Below, one piece after another: positions 53,953 to 63,046 of a DNA stretch of 64,000 nt. A program made the translations under genes and the position numbers. Position 1 is the first letter of the stretch. Each line of letters opens with the position of its first letter. Source of the DNA: Heterohyrax brucei (taxonomy: Eukaryota; Chordata; Mammalia; Hyracoidea; Procaviidae); NCBI GenBank assembly GCA_028571685.1, contig CM053154.1, positions 18,942,001-19,006,000 of the forward strand, given 5' to 3'. Under the pieces are notes generated by a model. The model worked only from the letters and a program-made list of their open reading frames with translations, searched no databases and was not told where the DNA came from.

Positions 53953-54128
53953 GGAGCCCTGGCGGTGCAATGGTTAGTGTGCTTGTCTGCTAATCAAACA
54001 GTGATAGTTCAAACAGCCAGCTACTCCATGGTTAGATGTGGCAGCCTTGGAACCCCAAGGCACGTTCTACTGAGTCCTGTAGGACCCCTATGAGTCAGAA
54101 TTAACTCACCCGCAGTGGGTTATCTTTG
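53953..54128 (+). repeat. AfroSINE
   Basis: Sense copy: head GGAGCCCTGGCGGTGCAATG, body CAGCCAGCTACTCCATGGTT with an inserted segment, tail CTATGAGTCAGAATTAACTC. Confidence 0.82.
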
Positions 54129-54132
54129 GCAG

Positions 54133-54290
54133 GAATCCCTGGATGGTGCAAATAGTTAAACACTGGAATACTAAGCAAAAGATTGGCAGCAGCTCCAATC
54201 CAGCCAAAGGTCCCTCAGAAGAAAGGCCTGGCAATCTGTTTCTACAAGCTCACAGTCTTGGAAACCCTATGGAGCAGTTCTACTCTTGAT
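54133..54290 (+). repeat. AfroSINE, longer variant, 3'-truncated
   Basis: Sense copy: head GAATCCCTGGATGGTGCAAA, middle GAAGAAAGGCCTGGCAATCT, then GGAAACCCTATGGAGCAGTT, where it breaks off. Confidence 0.73.
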
Positions 54291-54329
54291 GAATGGAGTC
54301 CCAATATCTGGTGTCTGTGATGGAACACT

Positions 54330-54430
54330 GGAGAGATGAAGAAGCTGAGACTCGAACACACTAACAGACTCCATCAAGGTCACAGAGCTAGCTGATGACA
54401 CAGCTGGCTTGTAACACTTATCTCTTACCT
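54330..54430 (+). repeat. MIR-like fragment
   Basis: GATGAAGAAGCTGAGACTCG, CAAGGTCACAGAGCTAGCTG and ACACAGCTGGCTTG follow the MIR core order. Confidence 0.48.
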
Positions 54431-55984
54431 TGCGTTTGGATGAACACTTTTTACCTGCTTATGTCCTGCCTGGTGTTTCTGGAAGGACCCTATCCCAGGA
54501 ACTCAGCAGAGGGTTGAATTCCTTCCCTGGCATGGAAGCTAAAGAGACAGAAGCAGCCTTGTTCCTGGGGTGCAAAGGCAAGGCAACAACACAGAAAAAC
54601 TGCCGAGACTCTCAGAGCCTCTGAAAACACCATGCGAACCACAGAGCACTGCCTATCACAAGTCCAACAAAGTTTCTCCCTGCTGAACTCTGAACTTTGA
54701 GAAGTCTGAAATCTTTAGCAATTGCTTCTTGCCTGCAGGATAGATGCAGTTAGGGCCATGCCTTCTGGGCATGCCCTTAGCTGTAATTCTCATTGAAGTT
54801 CCTTCACTGCTGCTTTCAAAACTGCTCAAATGCCTTCACTCAAGGGTTCTTAGCACTTACGTTGATAGGGAATACTTCAAAGGGTACATCTTTACTTTAT
54901 CAAATCTCATCTAATTTTGCAGAAAGAATCAAAGAGATTTATTTTAAGTCTAGTCAAGATTGCCAACCAGGACGGAGAGGGGGCAACGATGTCTTGTCGT
55001 CTGGGTAATTAACCTAAACAGAAGGGTCCCCAGGATCCAGTGGTTAGTGACTATCGAGTCTTGGAGACTCTGAGGGTGAGGTAGGGGCCATCTCTAAGTG
55101 AAGGGACATTGGGAAAAGGTCATCCTGGGACTTGTGGCTGGCAATTGCCGTCAATGACAAGATGGGCCTTCCGACAGACAGACAATACAACGAGCGTCAG
55201 TGTGCCTGGCAGTCCTTAAAGAGGACGCTGTCTGCATACTGTTGGGGAGCCCTAGCTGTGGGCAGCCAAGGCCCCCGGTATTAACCTCCACCCTGGAGGC
55301 AGAAAGAGCAACGTGTCTCTTCTCTGGACCCGGCACTTTTTATGCAATTCCAAACTTGATGGCAGTGCTAATTTACCCCCGTACCTGCGTTTGAAGCTGG
55401 ATCCAGGCATGAATTCAGCTGCATAGCCAGACGGTGATTTCCCACTGAGCTATTATAATTGTTACAGTAAAGTGTCCACCTGCGTACGGCACACCAGGTC
55501 AGGAGGGGGGTGCCATTGCTTTTGGTGTTCAGAAAAGTTCTCTGTGGCTCAGAGAGGCGATGGTTCTGGCTGGTTTCACATCATCTTAGATATCTGCCCA
55601 GGAGAAGCCGTTTTGTATTGAAATTGAACACGAAGGCAAAAGGCTTGGAATTCAGTCCTCGGTGTCCTCAGCTCTGGGGTCCCCCTTTTCAAAAGCTCTT
55701 CAAAAACTCCCACACACAATCTGCTCCTGCTCCTATGGTGTTGGACATTTAAGGGAGTCACACTCATCTACCAGCCTTTGGGAAGGTCACTGAGAAATGA
55801 ATGGGGACCTTTGTGTGCAGTCCGTGCAAAGCTACTATAAAAGGGTCCCACGGCCCAGACATCTGCCCACACGCTCTGGTCATCAAGAGGTTTAGTGTCA
55901 CTCTGTCTTCCCTGCAGGGAAGAAATCAGGCCAGGCCTAGGGAGGCAAAGAAGTCAACCTGAGTCCTGGCTTTCAGGTGCCCCT
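54431..55984. other. Unique sequence, no gene recognised
   Basis: About 1.5 kb without recognised repeats; the longest frame is 80 codons (55510-55752) and shows no domain. Confidence 0.45.
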
Positions 55985-55989
55985 ACCCC

Positions 55990-56042
55990 CAGTGCACGTG
56001 CACATGCGCGTGCACACACACACACACCCTTGGCACACACAG
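55990..56042. repeat. CA/CG alternating microsatellite
   Basis: Short alternating purine-pyrimidine tract with GTGCACGTGCACATGCGCGT followed by (CA)n. Confidence 0.85.
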
Positions 56043-56075
56043 GCTCTTTACCTCCTGGCTATGACCTCGTTCAAG

Positions 56076-56185
56076 GTCTCTGGGTGATGCAAATGGTTTA
56101 CACTCATCTATGAACCTAAAGGTGGGCAGCTCAAATCCATGAGCAGCAGTGTGGAAAAAAGACCTGGCCATCTGCGTCTATTGTT
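56076..56185 (+). repeat. AfroSINE, longer variant, 3'-truncated
   Basis: Sense head (GTCTCTGGGTGATGCAAATG; B box GGCAGCTCAAATCCATGAG) and the AAAAAGACCTGGCCATCTGC middle. It breaks off where the L1 begins. Confidence 0.62.
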
Positions 56186-56881
56186 CCCTCTTTCTTTTTC
56201 TGCCCTGGGTTCTCACTGTCCACTTATCATACAGTTCTTTCCTGTGTTCTCATCTGTGCTTTGTTGGCTTTTTGGTCTTGGGTACTTGATTGAACCAAGA
56301 AGCATGTTCCTCACGTTTGTTTTTGTTTGTTTCATAGGTCTCCTTAATCTGTGGCTGAAAGGTAGACCCAAAGAGTAGCTTCAGTTTTCAGACAGCAGGA
56401 AGTCTGGAGGCCATAGTCTCGGGGACTTCTCTGGTCTTCGTCAGACCAATAAGTCTGATCTCTTCTACGAATTTGAATTTTGTTCTACATTTTTCTCTCA
56501 CTTTGCCTGGGATCCTCTATTGTGATCCCTGTTAGAGCAGATGGTTCCAGCCAGGCACCATCTAGTTCTTCTGGACTCAGGCTGGTGGAAGCTGTGGGTC
56601 ACATGGTCCATTAGTCTTTTGGACTGATGTTTTCCTGGTATCTTGAGTTTTTTTCATTCTCCTTTGTTTTATATGTGCTGGGACCAATAGATGTATCTTA
56701 GGTGACTGCTCACAATGTTTTAAGACCCCAGACACTATTCACCAAAGTAGGATGTAGAACATTTTCTTTATGAACTGCTATGTCAATTGCCCTAGATTTC
56801 CCCAAAGACTGTGGTCCCTAGCCATCAGCCCCAGTAACTCAGTCCCTCTAAGTGTTTGGATGTTTCTAGGAAGCTTCGAGG

Positions 56882-57047
56882 GGCCCTGGTGGTGCAGCAA
56901 TTAAGGAGACAGTTGCTAACCAAAAGGGCAGCGCTTCGAGTCCACCAGCCGCTCCTTGGAAATTTTATGGGACAGTCCTAGTCTGCCCCCTGGGTTTGCT
57001 ATAAGCCAGAATTGACTTGATGGCAATGCGTTTGCCTTGTTTTTAGG
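56882..57047 (+). repeat. AfroSINE nested in the L1 3' UTR
   Basis: Sense copy: GGCCCTGGTGGTGCAGCAAT head, TCCACCAGCCGCTCCTTGGA body, tail GCCAGAATTGACTTGATGGC. The flanks share CTAGGAAGC / TTAGGAAGCC (56869 and 57043), a likely target duplication. Confidence 0.9.
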
Positions 57048-57216
57048 AAGCCTTTATGATTTTGCCTTGATCAAGTTGTACTAACTTGTGTATTGTCTTT
57101 CCCTTACACCAAAGTTAGCACTTGTCTATTACCTAGTTGGCGGTTTTCCCTCCCTAGCCCTCCCTGCCTAGACACTATCCAAGATTGTATCTGGCAGTAA
57201 AAACTTTGTTGGGTTT

Positions 57217-57702
57217 TTATGATAGTGGTCTCATACAGTATTTGTCCTTTTGTGATTGACTTATTTCACTCAGCATAATGCCCTCCAGATTCATCTCTGC
57301 TGTGAAATGTTTCATGGGTTCATCCCTGTTCTTTATCATAGTATTCCATTGTGTGCACGCACCGTAAGTTGTTGATCTGTTCATCTGATGATGAGCACTT
57401 TGGCTGTTTCCATCCTTTTGCTTTTGTGAGTAATGTTGCAAGGAGCATGGATGTGTATATACGTCTATTTGTGTGATGATTCTTGTTTCTCTAGGATATA
57501 TTCCTAACAGTGGGAATGTGGGATCGTATGGTATTTTCATTTCTAGCGTTTTGAGAGGACGCAGTATCATTTTCTGCAGTGATTGTACCACTTTACATTC
57601 CACCAGCAGCATGTTAAGAGTTCCAGTCTCCCTGCAATCTCTCCAATGTTTGTTATTTTCTGTTGTTGTTTTGGTTTTGGTTTTCTGGTTTTTGAATTTC
57701 AT
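57217..57702 (-). pseudogene. L1 ORF2 C-terminal fragment
   Basis: 161 residues from the cysteine-rich C-terminal region of the L1 ORF2 protein. The family signature KIPYDPTFPLLGIYP lies near residues 55-69, and a QKDGNSQSAHHQMNRSTTYG segment follows at about 110-130 in place of the usual asparagine-rich stretch. The frame is open to a stop at 57217. The start Met is incidental; upstream endonuclease and reverse transcriptase are lost or interrupted, so it cannot be functional. Confidence 0.83.
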
Positions 57703-58073
57703 GCCAATAATATTACAGTGAAATGGTGTTTTGTTGTAGTTTTGATTTACAGTTCTTTAATGGCTAACAACTGTGAGCATTTCCTCATGTGTCTGTTAGT
57801 CACCTGAATGTCTTATTTGGTGAAATGTCTGTTCATATCCTTTGCCCATTTTTAAATTGAGTCATTTGTGTTTTTTTTTTAGTTGTTTTTGTTGAGGTGT
57901 TTAAGTAGAGCATAGTCAATTTTTTTTTCCCAGTCTGTAGTTCTCTTTTTCCTCTTTTGATGAAGTCTTTTGATGAGCATAAGTGTTTAATTTTTAGGAG
58001 CTCCCAGTTATCTAGTTTATCTTCTGGTGTTTTCCAATTTTAGCTATGGTTTGTACTCTATTTATGCCATATA

Positions 58074-58636
58074 CAAGGTCTGACAATTAAGTCCACAAAT
58101 TTAATTATTCTAAGTGCTACATACATCATTACTGAATAGCACTACAGTCATCTTTGAAGTACAGCCCTTGTGAAGCTATGCACTGATGCCGTCATCTAGC
58201 CTACCCTTCAAAGCAATTTGGAAACTCTTTCTAGAATGGTCATTGTGCACACTGGCAAGGAGGCAAGTTCAGGAACTTAACTGTATACTTGTCTCTAAGG
58301 AAATTTTTAGCCAGTAAACAAATAACTGTATTGAAACAGCCTCCCTAACTCACCTGATCCGGCCCCCAGTGATTTTTTTCCTTTACCCAAAGATAAAGGA
58401 AGTAGTGAAAGGAAGACATTTTCATGATATTCAGGACATCATGAGTAATATGATGGACAGCTCTGATGGCCATTGCAGAAAAAGACTTCCAAAACTGCTT
58501 TGAAGGGTGGACTAGGCACTGGCATCAGTGCATAGCTTTCCAAGAGGAGTACTTTGAAGGTGACCATAGTGATTATTTAGCAACAAGGTATGCAGCACTT
58601 TTTCCAGAACAACTTTGCAAACTAGTCAGGGTTTGT
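58074..58636 (+). mobile_element. Mariner-type foldback element, copy 4 (nested in L1)
   Basis: Left end CAAGGTCTGACAATTAAGTC, preceded by TA (58072-58073). The short left arm, about 58120-58250, is an inverted copy of about 58466-58595. The long right arm is sense transposase 3' sequence (GCCAGTAAACAAATAACTGT, GTGGACTAGGCACTGGCATC). L1 sequence resumes after it with TTAGGGCCTCTAG. The right terminus is eroded. A 98-codon frame at 58466-58762 retains FQNCFEGWTRHWHQCIAFQE of the transposase C-terminus. Confidence 0.86.
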
Positions 58637-58850
58637 GTTAGGGCCTCTAGTGTTGTCCTTATTTTTTCTTCCTTAATCTTTATTGCTTTGTTGTTGTTAG
58701 GTGTTGTTGAGTCGGTACCAACTCACAGTGACCCTACGTGCAGCAGAACAAAACACTACTAAGTCTTACTCCATGTCCACAATCATTTCTATGCTTAAGC
58801 CATTGTTCAGCCACTGTGTCAATCCATCTCATCAGGGGGCTTCCTCTTTT

Positions 58851-59129
58851 TCACTGACCCTCCACTCTGCCAAGAATGATGTCCTTCTCCAGGGACTGAT
58901 CCTTCCTGACAACATGTCCAAAGTAAGTAAGATGCACTCTTGCCATATTTGCTTCCAAGGAGCACTCTTGTTGTATTTCTGCCAGGACAGATCTGTTTGT
59001 TATTTTGGCAGTCCATGGTACATTCAACATTCTTCTCCAGTACCACAGTTGAAAAGCATCAATTCTTCTTCTGTCTTCTTTTTTCATAGTCCAGCTTTTG
59101 CATACATATGATGCGACTGACAATACCAT
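58851..59129 (-). pseudogene. RTE C-terminal region fragment (copy H)
   Basis: 92 residues following the reverse transcriptase: ASYVCKSWTMKKEDRRRIDA at about 6-25, then the Trp-rich LWYWRRMLNVPWTAKITNRS segment and YFGHVVRKDQSLEKDIILGR near the end. It is in the same frame as 59142-59513, from which it is separated by one stop and a few codons. Confidence 0.8.
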
Positions 59130-59141
59130 GGCTTGTGTCAG

Positions 59142-59513
59142 TCACATTTTAGTCTTCAAGATGACATCTTTACTTCTCAATAATTGAAAGAGGTACTTGG
59201 CAGCAGATTTTTCCAGTGCAATGTGTCTTTTGATTTCTTGACTGCTGCTTCTATGGGCATTGATTGTGGGCCCAAATAAAATGAAATCCAGGACAACCTC
59301 AATCCTTTCTCCATTTAGGACAATGTTGCTGACTGGTCCAGTTGTGAAGATTTTTGTTCTGATGTTGAGGTGCAATCCATACTGAAGGCTGTGGTCCTTG
59401 ATCTTCATCAGTAAGTGTTTCAAATCTTCTTCACTTCCAGCAAGTAAGATGGTGTCGTCTGTGTAACAGATCGTTGATAAGTCTTCCTCCAATCCTGATA
59501 CCTCGTTCTTCAT
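59142..59513 (-). pseudogene. RTE reverse transcriptase palm fragment with YTDD box (copy H)
   Basis: 123 residues. The catalytic box is CYTDDTILLAGSEEDLKHLL at about 16-35; YTDD replaces the usual YADD but keeps both metal-binding aspartates. It is followed by LQYGLHLN and the LNGERIEVVLDFILFG region (thumb side). This is one of the better-preserved RTE pieces here. A stop after KTKM and the frame change upstream show it is dead. Confidence 0.82.
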
Positions 59514-59526
59514 AGAATTCAGCTTC

Positions 59527-59736
59527 TCAGATTATTTGCTTGGCATACAGAATGAAAAGGTATGACGAAAGGATGCAACCCTGAAACACACCTTCCCTGA
59601 CTTTAAACCATGCAGTATCCCCTTGTTCTGTTTGCATGACTGCTTCTTGATCCATATACAGATTTCTTAAAAGCACGATTAAGTGTTCTGGAATTCCCAT
59701 TCTCTGCAATGTTAGCCATAATTTCTTATGATCCAC
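59527..59736 (-). pseudogene. RTE reverse transcriptase upstream palm fragment (copy H)
   Basis: 69 residues starting DHKKLWLTLQRMGIPEHLIV, then GVFQGCILSSYLFILYA, which corresponds to the conserved GVRQGCILSPYLF-type motif upstream of the YADD box. It lies in a different frame from 59142-59513, so a frameshift lies between about 59513 and 59527. Confidence 0.78.
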
Positions 59737-60960
59737 ACAGTCGAATGCCTTTTCATAGTTAATGAAACACAGGTAAACATCTTTCTGTATTCTCTACTTC
59801 CAGTCAAGATCCATCTAACATCAGCAATGAGATCCTTGGTTCCATGTCCTCTTCTGAATCTGGCTTGAATTTCTGGCAGTTCCTTGTCAATATACTGTTG
59901 CAGTCACTTCTGAATGATTTTGAGCAAAATTTTACTGGCATGAATACAGATCTCTTCCAGCCGATTGTCCAGGTAGCTGTCCATCTGACTGGAAGAGATA
60001 GGATAGGAGGAGTAGAGACAGAGTGAGCAGCCTGCACTTGTCTGTCAGCGGAGGCTTGCTTGTTACTGTGCCGCTGGAAGCTATGCCACAGACATTTAAG
60101 TACCAGCAGGGTCGTGTATGGTAGGCAAGTTTCAGCTGAGCTTCCAGATTAAGACAGAATAGGAAGAGGGACCCAGCAGTCTACTTCTGAGAAGAATTAC
60201 CTGGAAAAAACTTCGTGAATAGCAATGAAACATTGTTGCCTCTTGATATTTATATTTATCTCTTTGATTCACTGTTAGTTTTAGAGCATATTGTGAGATA
60301 TAGTATAGGTCCAGTTTCACTTTTTATTTACTGCCGGACATCCAGTTTTGCCAGCACCGTTTGTTTAAAAAATTGTCCCCATTTAATAGCCTTTGGAGCT
60401 TTGTCAAAGATCAGCCTACCACAGTGGATAGAGTCACATCTAGGTTCCTAATCTTGCTCTGTTGGTATATGCATCAGTTGTTGTACCAGTGCTGGGCTAT
60501 TTGGAGAACTGTAGCTGTATAACAGATTCTGAGGTCAGACTGCCTGAGTCCTCCTCGTTCGTTCGTTCTTCTTCAAAAATGCTTTGTTTACCTAGAGTGT
60601 CTTTTCTGCCCATATCAAGTTAGTGATGGGTTTTTCTATCTTGTTGAAGAATGCTATTTGTATTTTAGATTGAGATTACATTATATCTGTAGATCGCTTT
60701 GGACAGGATTGACATTTTCATAATACAGAGCCTTCCTATCCATGAACATGGTATATTTTTCCATTTACATTGGTCTCTTTCAGTTTCTTACAATAGTATT
60801 TTGTAGTTTTCTTCATATAAGTGTTTTATGTCCCACGTTAGATTTATCCTTAAGGATTTTATCTTTATTTTACAATATTGTTTTCCTGATTTCCTTTATG
60901 AAGTCCTGTTTGTTGGTCTATAGAAATTCAACTGAGTTTTGTATGTTGATATTATATGGA

Positions 60961-61547
60961 GGGTTTTTAGGAGACCTGTGGCCTCAGAGGGAGAACTCAG
61001 GCTCATCCCTTCTTTCTGACCACCTCTTCATAGAGAAGGCAAAGGTCTGGTGAATGAAGGCTTAATCTCAGCAGGTACAGTCCCTTCTTCACACATGAGG
61101 AGTTGGGGGTACTCTCATGCAGTCAGAATTGCTAAAATGAGCTCCTCTGGGATTAAAGCAAAAATCCAGCTCCTTTCTTAACCAACAATTTAAAGCTTCC
61201 AAGGAAAGGTACCATCCTACTGTGGCCTGGGTCGTTATGGACCCACGGCCTGGTAGAAACACTCTTTCTGCCTTCTATTCCTGTGCATTTATTTAATCAG
61301 ATGGGCCATTCTCTCCTTTACTGGAAATGAGTTAAGGCAGATACAGAAGGGAAATCAGATGTGGTTGAGCAGTGGGCTAGGAGGAATTGCCTTGACTGTC
61401 ATTCGTGCGCTATAAACCAGTGGTCCTTGGGCTCAGAAGGCACGCCTTAGAGCTGCTGATAGGGACTGAGGAGGCTGAGGAGGCAGAGAAGGTGGCATAC
61501 TGGGCTTCCTCACCCACTTCAGTCAGAACACAAGCTTGTCAGTCTCA
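60961..61547. other. Unique sequence, no gene recognised
   Basis: Non-repeat DNA after the L1 5' truncation point; no coding similarity. Confidence 0.45.
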
Positions 61548-61756
61548 TACATGTTGCTATCGTTGCTGTCAGCTGCCTGTTAAGTCAGCCCTGGACTCAT
61601 GGTGACTCCTTCTACAACAAGAACCGTTATGATCCGTAGGATTTTCACTGGCTGATTTTCAGAAGTAGATCACCAGACCTTTCTTCCTAGTCTGTTTCAG
61701 TCTAGAAGCTCCACTGAAACCTGTTTAGCATCAGAACCACATGCATATACATGAGT
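61548..61756 (-). repeat. AfroSINE-related long SINE, truncated
   Basis: Antisense copy: tail remnant GACTCATGGTGACTCCTTCT, middle GGATTTTCACTGGCTGATTT, AGTAGATCACCAGACCTTTC and AAGCTCCACTGAAACCTGTT. The terminal tRNA-like module seen at 39.7 kb is mostly missing. Confidence 0.7.
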
Positions 61757-61799
61757 TCCAGGGGGGAAGAAAAATTACTATTAAAAGTAAAAAATCCTA

Positions 61800-61930
61800 C
61801 TGATTTTGTCCACCTCCCTCATTTACACATAAGAAAGCTGAGACCTTGGTAAGGTTCCACGACTTCCATGTGTAGCTAGTTAGCAGCCACAAGGAGGCCA
61901 GAATCCATCTCTCCACTCTGTACCTGGGAC
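61800..61930 (+). repeat. MIR-like fragment
   Basis: CCTCATTTACACATAAGAAA, GCTGAGACCTTGGTAAGGTT, GTGTAGCTAGTTAGCAGCCA and GGAGGCCAGAATCCATC follow MIR order. Confidence 0.5.
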
Positions 61931-62877
61931 TCTTCTGATGAGTGACGGATTTGGAAGAGTAGCCTGGGGGTCTGCAATATGAAAAGTAATTTTGGAGGGA
62001 AGAGAAAACACCCAGAGTCAGAGAAGCCTTGAGAAAACATTTTCCCTTTCCTGATACCAAATCAGGTAGGGCAAAGTGGCTGCACAGGCTCTCCCAGAGT
62101 CCCTCAGCCTCTTTTTTATGGGGGAATGTTGCAGTAAAGAAGCAGAAAAATAAGTTCATACCCATTTCTGGAGACTTCCACTCAGGGCCTTGTGACTTCC
62201 TTTCAGATCCTTAGCCCCAGGAGCCTCAGAGGACAAGCCCTCACCTCAGTGGGTGGTCATTGGCTGAGGATATTGTTGGGTGCTCATCCCTAAATTCTTT
62301 TGAGGCTAGTTTCATTGCCTTGGAGCCCCAGGCTAATTAGTTAGCCATAATAATGCCACTAATTGATTGCAGTAAATGACCTTAGACATACAGTTATGAC
62401 CTCTAGCTGTTTGATGGAACGCTTGTCTTTCTCTGCTCTTTCTTCTCATTACTAACCTTCCTGTTATGGTGGGTCACAAAAGATATTGAACAGGAAGAGA
62501 CCTCCAAGGTCATCTAGACCAATGCCTTTATTGTACAGAGAAGGAGGCTGAAGCTTAGAAAGAAAAAGTAGACTGCTCAAGTTAAGAAAAAGTAAAAATA
62601 AGAATAGGCCTATGCTTCTGTGGTAGGAGAGAGAAGAAATTGTCTCATCTCTCCCCCAGACTGATATCTCCCTCATCTCAAACCACATGTATCCTCTTCC
62701 TTGAGCTACGAGGCCCTCTATTCAATCCCCTAACCCCTGTACCCCAAATCTTATTCTAAAAACTGCTGTCCCATTGATAAGAAAGTCTAGCTTCTGAATA
62801 AGTCATAGTATCTATCCCTTTACCGCTCCAGTGGGCAAAGTCATACAGTAGATATCTTCAGAAGACTTTGGTTAGTG
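61931..62877. other. Mostly unique, one MIR-like patch
   Basis: CCTCCAAGGTCATCTAGACC with CAATGCCTTTATTGTACAGA and GAAGGAGGCTGAAGCTTAGA at 62499-62560 resembles an old MIR-type repeat. The rest is unassigned, with no gene recognised. Confidence 0.42.
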
Positions 62878-62878
62878 G

Positions 62879-63046
62879 GAAACCATGATACCATGGTAGT
62901 TAAGTGCTATGTCTGCTAACCAAAAAGTCAGTAGCTTAAATCCCACCAGTGCTCCTTGGAAACTCTATAGGGCAGTTCTACTCTGACCTACAGTATTGTT
63001 ATGAGTCAGAATCAACTCAACGGCAGTGGGTTTTTGGTTTTGGTTA
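62879..63046 (+). repeat. AfroSINE, well preserved
   Basis: Sense copy: GGTAGTTAAGTGCTATGTCT head, TGCTCCTTGGAAACTCTATA body, TATGAGTCAGAATCAACTCA and ACGGCAGTGGGTTTTTGGTT tail. Confidence 0.92.

Larger units (their letters stand above)
58692..60240 (-). mobile_element. RTE/BovB-type LINE nested in L1, probably with inverted 5' piece (copy H)
   Basis: Antisense from the 3' terminus (GTTGTTGTTAGGTGTTGTTG) through the reverse transcriptase to about 59990. The last part is interrupted by a deletion after GAGCAAAATTTTACTGGCAT. From about 60000 to 60240 the sequence (CTGGAAGCTATGCCACAGAC, CAAGTTTCAGCTGAGCTTCC) is, as I recall, RTE 5' UTR in the opposite orientation. L1 resumes at once with ATATTTATATTTATCTCTTT, so everything between belongs to the insertion. 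Confidence 0.85.
56190..60960 (-). mobile_element. L1 LINE, elephant type, with three nested insertions
   Basis: Antisense L1 of about 2.5 kb once insertions are removed. The 3' UTR spans 56190-57200 (CCAGGCACCATCTAGTTCTT, AAGACCCCAGACACTATTCA). The ORF2 C-terminus lies at about 57217-57702, and ORF2 continues to about 60960 (CCAGTTTTGCCAGCACCGTT, CCATGAACATGGTATATTTT, TTTTGTATGTTGATATTATA). It is interrupted by an AfroSINE (56882-57047), a mariner-type element (58074-58636) and an RTE (58692-60240). L1 sequence can be followed across each interruption. The 5' end is truncated. Confidence 0.88.
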
